A DNA stretch of 64,000 bases from Planctomycetota bacterium (GTDB lineage: Bacteria > Planctomycetota > Phycisphaerae > Phycisphaerales > SM1A02): positions 1 to 64,000 of the forward strand of contig JADFOJ010000003.1 of NCBI GenBank assembly GCA_022562915.1. The letters are read 5' to 3'. The position numbers and the translations under genes are program-made. Shown here piece by piece: positions 1 to 7,316 of the stretch. The first letter of the stretch is position 1; each line of letters starts with the position of its first letter. The notes below the pieces were generated by a model. The model was not told the origin of the DNA, did not search any database, and saw only the letters and a list, made by a program, of their open reading frames with translations.

Positions 1-1
1 C

Positions 2-421
2 ATCGGCGGCGGCGGTGGTGGTAGTGGAGGCGGCGGCTTTGGCGGTGGCGGCGGCGGTGGCGGCGGCGGCTCCGGCAGCGGCGGCTCGATCTTCGGCGAC
101 CCCGGCGACGAGCGGGAGCGCAAGAGCGAGGCCGAGAAGGCCCAGGAGCTCATCGACCTGATCACGGAAACCGTCGAGCCGGACGCCTGGGATATCAACG
201 GCGGCGACTGGGCCAGCATCCGATACTACTCCGGCGTCCTGATCATCCGGGGCCCGGACTACATCCAGCGGCAGATCGGCGGCTACCCCTTCGCCATCCG
301 TCCCATCGCGCGGTCACGATCCATCGCCCCGCGGTACCTGTCGTTCAGCGGCGCCACGGCCGCGGTGGAGATCGTCGGCATCCGTGCTGTCGAGACGACC
401 GGAGCGGTCGGCGGCCGGTAG
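2..421 (+). CDS. C-terminal fragment of a Gly-rich, secretin-N-like protein
   Basis: Open from the left edge to TAG at 419-421, so the N-terminus is outside the window. The first 30 or so residues are almost all Gly and Ser, a flexible linker. The remaining ~110 residues include ELIDLITETVEPDAWDINGG and a short strand containing GVLIIRGPDYIQRQI. That pattern, 'LIxxTVxPDxWxxNGG...LIIxxxxxxQxxI', is common in planctomycete proteins of unknown function that resemble secretin N-domains. A rho-independent terminator follows 27 nt after the stop. Function is not established; assignment rests on pattern memory only. Confidence 0.7.
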   Translation: MGGGGGGSGGGGFGGGGGGGGGGSGSGGSIFGDPGDERERKSEAEKAQELIDLITETVEPDAWDINGGDWASIRYYSGVLIIRGPDYIQRQIGGYPFAIRPIARSRSIAPRYLSFSGATAAVEIVGIRAVETTGAVGGR

Positions 422-447
422 CACCGCAACAGGACGAACATTCGCGA

Positions 448-475
448 AGCGACCGGCAATCCCGGTCGCTTTTTT
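448..475 (+). terminator. Rho-independent terminator
   Basis: Perfect 9-bp stem AGCGACCGG / CCGGTCGCT with a 5-nt loop, followed directly by six T. It ends the Gly-rich gene and separates it from the DUF2089 operon. Confidence 0.85.
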
Positions 476-584
476 GTCATCCCGAGCGCAATGCTCCGGC
501 CAACGCGGGCCCCCGACGACCGACCGGCGTGGCGGTGAATTCAACTAATGCAAAGTTTTCTTGCGTTTTCCGCGCTCTAGTCCT

Positions 585-633
585 AGACTTATCGCAAGTC
601 TCCTTTATATTCGTTGAAGAACGAAGCAGGAGA
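585..633 (+). promoter_or_regulatory. Two adjacent perfect palindromes and RBS before the DUF2089 gene
   Basis: AGACTT-ATCGC-AAGTCT (585-601) and TTCGTT-GAAG-AACGAA (610-625) are two perfect 6-bp inverted repeats 8 nt apart. A TATAT box lies between them and the RBS AGGAGA (628-633) sits 5 nt before the ATG at 639. They could be operators for the DNA-binding protein encoded directly downstream (autoregulation), or short mRNA hairpins. No clear -35 was found. Confidence 0.45.
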
Positions 634-638
634 CGCCC

Positions 639-977
639 ATGTCCGACATCGCCGGAGAACACCCCCTGCTGCGACTCGACGAGGACGACCTCAACATGGT
701 CACTGAATTCGTGCTGGTGTCCGGGTCGATCAAGGACCTCGCGGGACAGTATGGGGTGTCGTATCCGACCATGCGCCAGCGGCTGGATCGGCTGATCGAC
801 CGTCTGCAGAGACTGGCGGAAGGTGCCGTGGCCGATCCACTGAACGACTATCTCGCGGACCTGCTGACCAGCGGGCAACTCGCTCCGAACATCGCCCGCC
901 GCATCCGCGAGCTTCACCGCGCGGCGCTCGGCCCGCCCGGTCCCGGTCACCCCGATGGAGAACAGTGCGATGAGTAG
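639..977 (+). CDS. DUF2089-family helix-turn-helix protein
   Basis: 112 residues. The segment VTEFVLVSGSIKDLAGQYGV followed by SYPTMRQRLDRLIDRLQ matches DUF2089, where a C-terminal helix-turn-helix of this form is conserved; the N-terminal zinc ribbon found in longer members is missing here. It is probably a small DNA-binding regulator. The start ATG has a good RBS (AGGAGA) and lies just after two palindromes. The stop overlaps the start of the next gene by 8 nt, so it heads a three-gene operon with a membrane protein and a glycosyltransferase. Function beyond DNA binding is inferred. Confidence 0.8.
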   Translation: MSDIAGEHPLLRLDEDDLNMVTEFVLVSGSIKDLAGQYGVSYPTMRQRLDRLIDRLQRLAEGAVADPLNDYLADLLTSGQLAPNIARRIRELHRAALGPPGPGHPDGEQCDE

Positions 978-1353
978 CGACCTCATGCTCGGTCTCGTGG
1001 CCCAGGCCAGACCGTGGTTCGTGAACGCCGGTCTCGTCGGCGGACTGATCGGCGGTGGCGTCGGCATCCTCGGCGCCGTCTACGGCACCCTCGTGGGCGT
1101 GCTCGCGCCGCGCGGCAGGGGCCGGTCCGTCGTCTTCGCACTGCACTGGGGGGCACTCGCACTCGGCGGCGGATTCGTCGTCGCGGGTGTTACCGCAGTG
1201 ATCACGGGCCAGCCGTACGGTGTCTGGTACTCCCTGCTCCTGCCGGGGTTGCTGCTCACTTTCCTGATGGGCACCATGACGCCGGTGATCAAGCTCCGGT
1301 ACCGGCAGGCCGAGCACCGGCGGCTCCACGCCGAGGAGTTCCGTCGCGGATGA
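970..1353 (+). CDS. Small hypothetical membrane protein
   Basis: 127 residues from the ATG at 970, chosen because GGAG at 957-960 is correctly spaced; the upstream in-frame ATG at 955 would bury that RBS. At least three hydrophobic segments are visible: a Gly-rich one near residues 18-42, one near 50-75 and one near 83-105, followed by a basic Arg-rich tail. No family was recognised. It overlaps both neighbours (8 nt upstream, ATGA downstream), so its translation is coupled to the regulator and the glycosyltransferase, and it probably works with one of them. Confidence 0.75.
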   Translation: MSSDLMLGLVAQARPWFVNAGLVGGLIGGGVGILGAVYGTLVGVLAPRGRGRSVVFALHWGALALGGGFVVAGVTAVITGQPYGVWYSLLLPGLLLTFLMGTMTPVIKLRYRQAEHRRLHAEEFRRG

Positions 1354-2777
1354 GCGACCGGCCCGGCCTGCCGCGGATGACATTCCTGATCGTGGTTGCC
1401 GCGACGGCGGTCGGGATGCTGCTGCGAGCGAGTCGCCTCACCGAGAGCCTGTGGTACGACGAGATCGCGGCATGGACGTCTCACGGCGTCCTCGGCCCGC
1501 GTGCGATCGTCGCCAGCTTCGCCGAGCCGTCCAACCACATCGCCCACACGTTGCTCAGCTGGTACTCGGTGACGCTGTTCGAGCCCGCGCTGGGGTTCGC
1601 CCTGGCATTGCGACTACCCGCGCTGCTCTTCTCGCTGGCAGCGATCACGGCCGTGTGGGGCCTTGCCCGGCAGGTCCTCGGGCCCCGGCCGGCGATCTTC
1701 GCCGCCGGCTTCATGGCGGTGCTGCCGGTGGCCGTTCTCGAGGGCACCGAGGCCCGCGGCTACAGCATGATGATCTGTTTCTCGGCACTGGCGAGCTGGA
1801 CGCTGCTGGCGAACATCGCGCGCGAGCGCACCTGGCGATGGGCGCTCTACGCGGCGCTGATCGCCATGGGGGTGTGGGTGCACTTCGTGACGGCGTTCGT
1901 GGCGATCGGCCATGCAAGCTGGCTGGCCTGGCGCGCCGCCCGCCACCGCGAGATCGGCCTGGCGGCCCGTGGCGGGGCGGCGATCGGCGTCGCCGCGCTG
2001 GTCACGATCGCGCTGTACGCCCCGGCGCTGCCGGAGCTCCTCGCCGGGCGCGGCATGTACGGATCGAGCCGGGGCGACGAGCCTTCGGTCTTCGGGCCCC
2101 AGGGCGTCCACGCGCTGCTGCAGCTCGGCGGATCGTGGTACATCTGGGCGGCGCTGCCGGGGCTGGCGCTGGCCGTGGCGGGCGCGGCAACGGTCCCGCG
2201 CAGCGCAACACCGCGGCCGAGCCCGCGCGACGCGGCGGCGTTGACGCTGCTGGGTCTGCCGATCTTCCTGGTGGTGGTGCTCGTCGCCGGATCGTGGATG
2301 TATGCGCGGTTCGCGCTGTTCAGCCTGCCCGGAGCGGTCCTGCTCATGGCGGTCGGTCTCGACCGGGTCTGGGTGCGTCACAGGGCCGCGGGCATCGCCG
2401 CGGGCCTCATGGTCGTCGCCGCGTCGCTGGCGGACCTCGCGGTGCGCCCGGCCCGACAGCCCCTGGGCGACGCGGCCGCGCTGGTGCGCGACCGGCTCGG
2501 CGACGGCGAGAGGATCCTGGTCGTCGGCCTCGCGCACCGCGTGATCGACGTCTACCTCGCCGACCTCGATCCGCAGTACAGCTTCATGCACGGTGCGGAC
2601 CTGGAGCGGAAGCTCACGCAGATCGAACCGGCGTGGATCGTCCTGTACTACCCTGACCGCGTCAGCGACGGCAACTACGCTCTACTGGACGAGCGCGGCT
2701 ACGAGCTGGTCGAGCGTTTTCCCGGATGGGCCGACTGGACCAACGGCGACGTCCTGGTGTACCGCGACTCGCGCTAG
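1350..2777 (+). CDS. GT39/ArnT-like membrane glycosyltransferase
   Basis: 475 residues starting at an ATG that overlaps the previous stop (ATGA). The N-terminus has one membrane helix followed by LTESLWYDEIAAW, the SLWxDE signature of GT-C enzymes that use polyprenyl-phosphate sugars (dolichyl-phosphate-mannose mannosyltransferase or ArnT-like). About ten hydrophobic helices follow, and a soluble C-terminal domain of about 90 residues ends the protein. It should transfer a sugar on the periplasmic face; donor and acceptor cannot be read from the sequence. It converges on and overlaps the permease gene by 4 nt (CTAG, with both stops). Confidence 0.85.
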   Translation: MSDRPGLPRMTFLIVVAATAVGMLLRASRLTESLWYDEIAAWTSHGVLGPRAIVASFAEPSNHIAHTLLSWYSVTLFEPALGFALALRLPALLFSLAAITAVWGLARQVLGPRPAIFAAGFMAVLPVAVLEGTEARGYSMMICFSALASWTLLANIARERTWRWALYAALIAMGVWVHFVTAFVAIGHASWLAWRAARHREIGLAARGGAAIGVAALVTIALYAPALPELLAGRGMYGSSRGDEPSVFGPQGVHALLQLGGSWYIWAALPGLALAVAGAATVPRSATPRPSPRDAAALTLLGLPIFLVVVLVAGSWMYARFALFSLPGAVLLMAVGLDRVWVRHRAAGIAAGLMVVAASLADLAVRPARQPLGDAAALVRDRLGDGERILVVGLAHRVIDVYLADLDPQYSFMHGADLERKLTQIEPAWIVLYYPDRVSDGNYALLDERGYELVERFPGWADWTNGDVLVYRDSR

Positions 2778-4105
2778 TCGTGTCGCAGCGCCACGATCGG
2801 GTCCTGGCGGCTGGCCACGACGGCGGGGTAGATGCCGAACGTGAGACCGACCGCGGACGCCACGGTAAACGACAACACGATCGACCACGGGGTGATCTGC
2901 GTCTCGATGACGGTGATATCTTCGAAGCGGCCGCGGAGTATCGGCAGGCTCAGTATCCACGGCAGCGCCCACCCGATGCCGACGGACACGAACAGGCCCA
3001 GCCCGATGCCCAGCAACCCCCCCACCCCGGTGAGCGTGCCCGTCTCCACGAGAAACTGGGCGATGATGTGCCGTCGCGTGGCGCCGAGCGCCCGGCGGAT
3101 GCCGATCTCGCGCGTCCGCTCGGTCACCGAGGCGAGCATGATGTTCATGATGCCGATCCCGCCCACCAGGAGGCTGATCGCCGCGATCGAGATGAGCACG
3201 ACGTTCCAGACCAGCGCGGTCTTCCGTGCCTCCTCCAGCAGCTCCCACGGCACGATGATCTGCACGTCGTTGGTGTCCTTGTGGCGAACGTCCATGAGAC
3301 GGCGCACGCGCTCGGCCGTGATGAGAACCTGATCGGTTGACTTCACCGTCAGGTATACCTCGGACAGCTCGACCTCCTCGCCGGAGAACGAGCCGGTCTG
3401 GCGGCGTACGACGATGTCCTGGAACTGAAGCTCGGCCGTCGTCAGCGGGATGTGCACGTCCTTGTTCAGGTCCCGGCCGACCAGCGCGGACCCCGCACCG
3501 CCGGAAAGACCGACCGGCTCCAGCACGCCGATCACGCGGAACAGCTGCTGGTCGATGCGGAACGTCGCGCCCAGCGGATCGCGAAGACGAAAGAACTTCT
3601 CCGCCACCTCGGAACCGATCACCGCCACGGGCGTGTGCTGGCGGAGATCCTCGTCGGTGAGGTAGCGGCCGCGGCTGCGGACGCGGAGGTTCGCAACGGT
3701 GCGCAGCACCGGCGTCGTGCCGAAGACCTGGCTGGGAAGGCGATGCGCGGCGTAGGAAATCTCGGCGCCGACGGCCTTGAGCGGCACGAGGGACCGCGCG
3801 TCGGAGATGTTGAACTCCAGTCGCATGAAGTCATCACGGGTGATGCCGTACTTGGCGATGAAGGATCGCTCCTCGCCGGACAGCGACGCCGTCTCCGGCG
3901 GCTGCACCGATCGCACGATGATGTTCGTCGCGCCGAGGGCTTCGATGCCGCGCAGGGCCGCCTGCTTGTTGCCCTCGCCGATCGAGACCATGATGATCAC
4001 CGCCGCCACGCCGAGAATGATGCCCAGGCTCGTCAGGACCGAGCGCAGCAGGTGCAGCCGCAGGTTCTTGAGACCGAGCCGGATGGTTTCCAGGAGAAAG
4101 CTCAC
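2774..4105 (-). CDS. MacB/FtsX-type ABC transporter permease
   Basis: 443 residues. Layout is typical of MacB-type permeases: TM1 near 18-42 (RSVLTSLGIILGVAAVIIMV), a long periplasmic MacB_PCD domain to about residue 315, then three C-terminal helices with the FtsX motif EIGIRRALGATRRHI. Members act as mechanotransmission or lipoprotein/macrolide export subunits with a separate ATPase. No ATPase gene is adjacent in this window, so the partner is elsewhere. The start is GTG with no RBS but with TACAAT at 4111-4116, five nt upstream, which suggests a leaderless mRNA. Confidence 0.9.
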   Translation of the reverse strand: MSFLLETIRLGLKNLRLHLLRSVLTSLGIILGVAAVIIMVSIGEGNKQAALRGIEALGATNIIVRSVQPPETASLSGEERSFIAKYGITRDDFMRLEFNISDARSLVPLKAVGAEISYAAHRLPSQVFGTTPVLRTVANLRVRSRGRYLTDEDLRQHTPVAVIGSEVAEKFFRLRDPLGATFRIDQQLFRVIGVLEPVGLSGGAGSALVGRDLNKDVHIPLTTAELQFQDIVVRRQTGSFSGEEVELSEVYLTVKSTDQVLITAERVRRLMDVRHKDTNDVQIIVPWELLEEARKTALVWNVVLISIAAISLLVGGIGIMNIMLASVTERTREIGIRRALGATRRHIIAQFLVETGTLTGVGGLLGIGLGLFVSVGIGWALPWILSLPILRGRFEDITVIETQITPWSIVLSFTVASAVGLTFGIYPAVVASRQDPIVALRHD

Positions 4106-4131
4106 GGGCGATTGTAGAAGGGGCGCAGGGG

Positions 4132-4422
4132 CTATGTCCCGATGAGTTTCGGGATCTCGTCGTCGGCATCGTGGAAGCGGCGGCGGGCAGTCGAGGCGTC
4201 CAGGATGGCCGGAAGGTCCGACGCGGTTATCCGCGAAAGCAGGAACACCGCCACGGCCCTGGCCACGGCGTGCGGAGGATCGCTGCCGTCATTGCTCCAC
4301 AGGTCGTAATCCGCCCACGCAAGACGCAGCGTTCGTGTGACACCGGCGCCACCTCCGAAACGCAGCTCAAAGGACCAGCCCCCCTCAAACTCCCGCTCGC
4401 TGATGACCTCAACGTCCGGCAC
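4132..4422 (-). CDS. Hypothetical protein, 96 aa
   Basis: 96 residues from a GTG start preceded by GGGAG at good spacing. It is acidic, with a WSFELRFGGGAGVTRTLRLAW segment and then a helical C-terminal half (AVARAVAVFLLSRI). No signal peptide or membrane segment is visible. No family was recognised. It lies between the histidine kinase and the permease on the same strand, with gaps of 26 and 50 nt, so it may be transcribed with either. Confidence 0.6.
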   Translation of the reverse strand: MPDVEVISEREFEGGWSFELRFGGGAGVTRTLRLAWADYDLWSNDGSDPPHAVARAVAVFLLSRITASDLPAILDASTARRRFHDADDEIPKLIGT

Positions 4423-4472
4423 ACTCTTACTCCCTGCGCCCCTTCTTCCCTTCGTCGCTCCGTCGCTTCCCC

Positions 4473-6086
4473 CTACCCCACCATCAACGGCTGCGGCTGG
4501 TCGGGCTGGTGCGTCAGCGGGACGTCGACGAAGAACGTCGCGCCGCGACCGGGCTCGGACACCAGCGACACCGACGCCCCGAGCAGGTCGGCCAGTTCGC
4601 GACAGATCGCCAGCCCCAGCCCCGTGCCCGCATGGCGGCGGGTGTGGCTCGCGTCGAGCTGGCGGAACTTCTCGAAGATCGCGTCCTGCTGGTCGTAGGG
4701 GATTCCGGGCCCGGTGTCGGAGACGCCCAGGCGCACGCCCGGTCTCTTGTCCTGGCGGGCCAGCCGGGCGGCGGTCGTCGTGACCGTCCCCCCGGAGGAG
4801 GTGAACTTGATGGCGTTGGAGAGAAAGTTATAGAGGATCTGCTGAAGCTTGCCGGGGTCCGTCTCGATCATCGGCAGGTTTCGTCCGACCTGGCTCACGA
4901 GGGTGATCTGCTTGGCTTCGGCCTGGGGTCGCATGATCGCGTGCAACCCTTCGATGAGATCGCTGATGCTCGTCGGCTCGACGTTGACCTCCATTCGGCC
5001 GGCTTCGATCTTGGCCATCTCCAGCAACTCGTTGATCATCTCCAGCAGTGACCGGCCGCTGGTGAGAATGTTCTCGATGTAGCGCGACCGCTTGGGATCG
5101 GCGTCGTGATCGCCCTTGGCCAGGTCATTGAGCACCTCGGCAAAGCCGATGATCGAGTTCAGCGGCGTGCGGAGTTCGTGACTCATGCTCGCCAGGAACT
5201 CGCTCTTGAGCCGGTTCGACTCGAAGAGCCCGATGTTCGCCTCCGAGAGTTCCGAAACCTTCAGGTCGAGGTTCTCGTTCATCGTCGTCAACTGCGCCTG
5301 GCTTTGCTCGACCTGGTCGAGCATCGTGTTGAAGGCCTCGGCGAGTTGCTCGAACTCATCACCCGTCCGGATCTTCGATCGAATCGTGAGATCGCCGGTC
5401 CGCACCTTCTCGCTCGTCTCGCGGAGCCGCCGGACGGGCGACAGGATGAGCTTGGTCAGGATGAGGTAGAACACGAGCACGGCACCGAGCCCGGCGGCGA
5501 GCCACACGGCGATGAGGTACACCCGGTTGCGCAGAAGCTGTCCCTCGGCGACGTTGCTGGTCCGATCAATGACGAGCAGCCCGGTCACGGGGCCGTCGGC
5601 CGGGATGTCCCGAACGGGCCTGGCGTAGCGGAAGACGAGACGCCCCTTGACGTCGTACGTGACGGTTCGCTCGGTGACCTGGTCGTCCCGGCGAAACCGC
5701 CGCAGCGCATCTTCCATGAACCGGTCCGGCGTTTCGGCGCCCTCGATCAGGTCGGCCCGCACGTACACCATGCGAAGCGCCGGCGCGGTCCCGGCATCGG
5801 CGAACAGCTCGGCAGGCGTCGCCGGAAGCTCGGTCGCCACCTCGACGAGCCTGCTGGAAAGGCGGTCGGCCTGCCACGCATCGGCGAGGGCGCGGGCCGC
5901 CTCGAACTGCCCCTGGTGAACGAGTTCGGTGGACCGGACCCACGGCACGCTCAGCGCGACCGCCAGGATCGTCAGGACGGCAAATCCGAAGAGCAACTGG
6001 CTCTTGTTGGCGAGACTGATCCCGGCCATCATCGGCAGGCGGGCCTGGGGCTTGGAGGACTGGACGTTGGGCGGCTGGGAGGTCAT
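4473..6086 (-). CDS. Membrane sensor histidine kinase
   Basis: 537 residues. TM1 lies near residues 28-48, an extracytoplasmic sensor near 50-188, TM2 near 189-212, HAMP near 212-265, then a coiled coil. HisKA has the phospho-acceptor His in SHELRTP near residue 303. HATPase_c has an intact N box (LSNAIKF, near 425), G1 box DTGPGI (near 457) and G2 box GTGLGLAI (near 490). It is an active-looking class I kinase with no receiver domain and no response regulator gene next to it. Its start overlaps the preceding gene's stop by 4 nt (ATGA), so it is co-translated with the Cys-rich protein. Confidence 0.92.
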   Translation of the reverse strand: MTSQPPNVQSSKPQARLPMMAGISLANKSQLLFGFAVLTILAVALSVPWVRSTELVHQGQFEAARALADAWQADRLSSRLVEVATELPATPAELFADAGTAPALRMVYVRADLIEGAETPDRFMEDALRRFRRDDQVTERTVTYDVKGRLVFRYARPVRDIPADGPVTGLLVIDRTSNVAEGQLLRNRVYLIAVWLAAGLGAVLVFYLILTKLILSPVRRLRETSEKVRTGDLTIRSKIRTGDEFEQLAEAFNTMLDQVEQSQAQLTTMNENLDLKVSELSEANIGLFESNRLKSEFLASMSHELRTPLNSIIGFAEVLNDLAKGDHDADPKRSRYIENILTSGRSLLEMINELLEMAKIEAGRMEVNVEPTSISDLIEGLHAIMRPQAEAKQITLVSQVGRNLPMIETDPGKLQQILYNFLSNAIKFTSSGGTVTTTAARLARQDKRPGVRLGVSDTGPGIPYDQQDAIFEKFRQLDASHTRRHAGTGLGLAICRELADLLGASVSLVSEPGRGATFFVDVPLTHQPDQPQPLMVG

Positions 6087-6463
6087 GCCTTGACGTCATT
6101 CTTCTCGGGCTTATGCCAGCCGAAGTCCTTGTCTTTTTCGAGACTTCCCGCCGCCAGCTCGATGCAGCGGCGACAGATCGCGACGTCGAACAGCGGGCTC
6201 TGCCAGCCCGGCTCGTCGGCCCTGTCCAACGACTCCCGGTCGCTGCGCTCTTCGAGACACATCGGACACGTGTACTCGGCAGGCGCCGTACCGGCGCCGT
6301 GGAGCACGACCGCGGCATACGCCAGCGTCAGGCACCGGCCGCAGAGGCAGCTTCCCTGGTGCCCCTCGATCATCGGCACCTGCTCGGACCATTCCCGGTG
6401 ACAGAAATCACACAGGACATCGGTCATCTGGACGTCGGATTCGTCAGTGCCTGGTTTTCGCAC
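6083..6463 (-). CDS. Small Cys-rich, probably zinc-binding protein
   Basis: 126 residues with four Cys pairs: CDFCHREW near residue 18, CLCGRCL, CPMCLEE and CRRC. This suggests two treble-clef or C4 zinc sites; the first half resembles the ClpX-type C4 zinc domain. The GTG start is chosen because TATACT lies 6 nt upstream (6470-6475) and there is no RBS; an internal ATG at 6427 is the alternative. It is translationally coupled to the histidine kinase downstream, so it may bind or modulate it. That link is inferred from context only. Confidence 0.65.
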   Translation of the reverse strand: MRKPGTDESDVQMTDVLCDFCHREWSEQVPMIEGHQGSCLCGRCLTLAYAAVVLHGAGTAPAEYTCPMCLEERSDRESLDRADEPGWQSPLFDVAICRRCIELAAGSLEKDKDFGWHKPEKNDVKA

Positions 6464-6479
6464 ACAACAAGTATAGGAA

Positions 6480-6520
6480 ACCGGGTCTCTTTTTCGCGCT
6501 TCGCGAAAAAGAAACCCGGT
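6480..6520. repeat. Palindromic repeat, ACCGGGT-type copy 1
   Basis: Arms 6480-6498 and 6502-6520 pair over 19 bp with one mismatch (ACCGGGT...TTTTTCGCG, CTT loop). It is related to the palindrome at 6610-6656 and shares the ACCGGG element with the one at 14971-15096. It lies just upstream of the Cys-rich gene and overlaps the expected -35 region of that gene. Confidence 0.75.
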
Positions 6521-6609
6521 CTCCGTTCCTTTAACTCCTTCTCACGCCCACCCTCTCACACCCCCCCTTGCGCACCCCCCCCTTTCGCGAAGCGCGAATA
6601 AGGAAGTAA

Positions 6610-6656
6610 TAGACCGGGTCTCGTTTTCGCGAAGCGCGAAAAGGAGACCCGGTCTA
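6610..6656. repeat. Palindromic repeat, ACCGGGT-type copy 2, containing the trmB stop
   Basis: Arms TAGACCGGGTCTCGTTTTCG... (6610-6631) and its complement (6635-6656) pair over 22 bp with one mismatch and a 3-nt loop. The right arm carries the trmB stop codon (TAG at 6656-6654 on the minus strand). The 90 nt between this and copy 1 are C-rich and hold a third short CGCGAAGCGCG. It may act as a transcription terminator for trmB. Confidence 0.8.
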
Positions 6657-7316
6657 CCGTCTTAGCACCATCCCGAAGAACGGCCGCCCTTCCCGGCGGT
6701 ACTTGCGCTCGAAGTTGGAGCCGACGATCTCTCCCTCGCTCGCGGACTCGACGCGGTCGAAGGGCCCGCGTTCGAACAGATGCTCGTGCCGCGCAACGTG
6801 TTGCTCGTACCACGCCCAGAGCTCCGCGTGGTCCGTCACCAGCCGCAACTCACCGCCGGGCGCCAGCACCCGATGAAACTCCACGAGCGTCCGATCCTGG
6901 ATGACGCGCCTCTTGTGGTGCCGCGTCTTCGGCCACGGGTCGGAGAAATACAGATGGATCACCGCCGCGACCTCGTCGGCGCACCAGAACCGGATGAACT
7001 CCACGGCGTCGGCGTGCAGGACCCTGACGTTGGCGATCTTCCGGCGTCGCATCCGGTCGGCCGCGTAGCGATAGAACTCCGGCGACTTCTCGATGCCCAG
7101 AAAGTTCACCTCCGGGTGCTCCGGAGCCTCTTGCATCAGGAAGGTCCCCTTGCCGCAGCCGATCTCGATCTCGAAGCACCGTTGGGAATCGTCGAACCAG
7201 TCCCGCGGATCGATCCGCCCTTGTTCGTGCGGCGGCAGCTCCGACTGCACGACACCGTAGCCTTGCGTGAGGGGCCGCCTGCTCCGACTCAACTCCCACT
7301 CCTGGCGTGAATCCAT
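6654..7316 (-). CDS. trmB: tRNA (guanine-N7-)-methyltransferase
   Basis: 220 residues, normal length for TrmB, which makes m7G46 in tRNA using SAM. Motifs visible: SAM-binding EIGCGKGTFL near 52-61, the acidic LGIEKSPEFYR loop, the characteristic YFSDPWPKTRHHKRRV near 124-139 and the TDH motif later on. The first 28 nt overlap the 3' end of the hydrolase gene upstream on the same strand. The stop codon lies inside a palindromic repeat. Confidence 0.95.
   Translation of the reverse strand: MDSRQEWELSRSRRPLTQGYGVVQSELPPHEQGRIDPRDWFDDSQRCFEIEIGCGKGTFLMQEAPEHPEVNFLGIEKSPEFYRYAADRMRRRKIANVRVLHADAVEFIRFWCADEVAAVIHLYFSDPWPKTRHHKRRVIQDRTLVEFHRVLAPGGELRLVTDHAELWAWYEQHVARHEHLFERGPFDRVESASEGEIVGSNFERKYRREGRPFFGMVLRR

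Noticed and set aside
2-90. Gly-codon-rich stretch (GGCGGCGGT...) at the left edge as a DNA tandem repeat.
   Set aside because: It is in frame with the downstream protein and codes for a Gly-rich linker; there is no fixed repeat unit.
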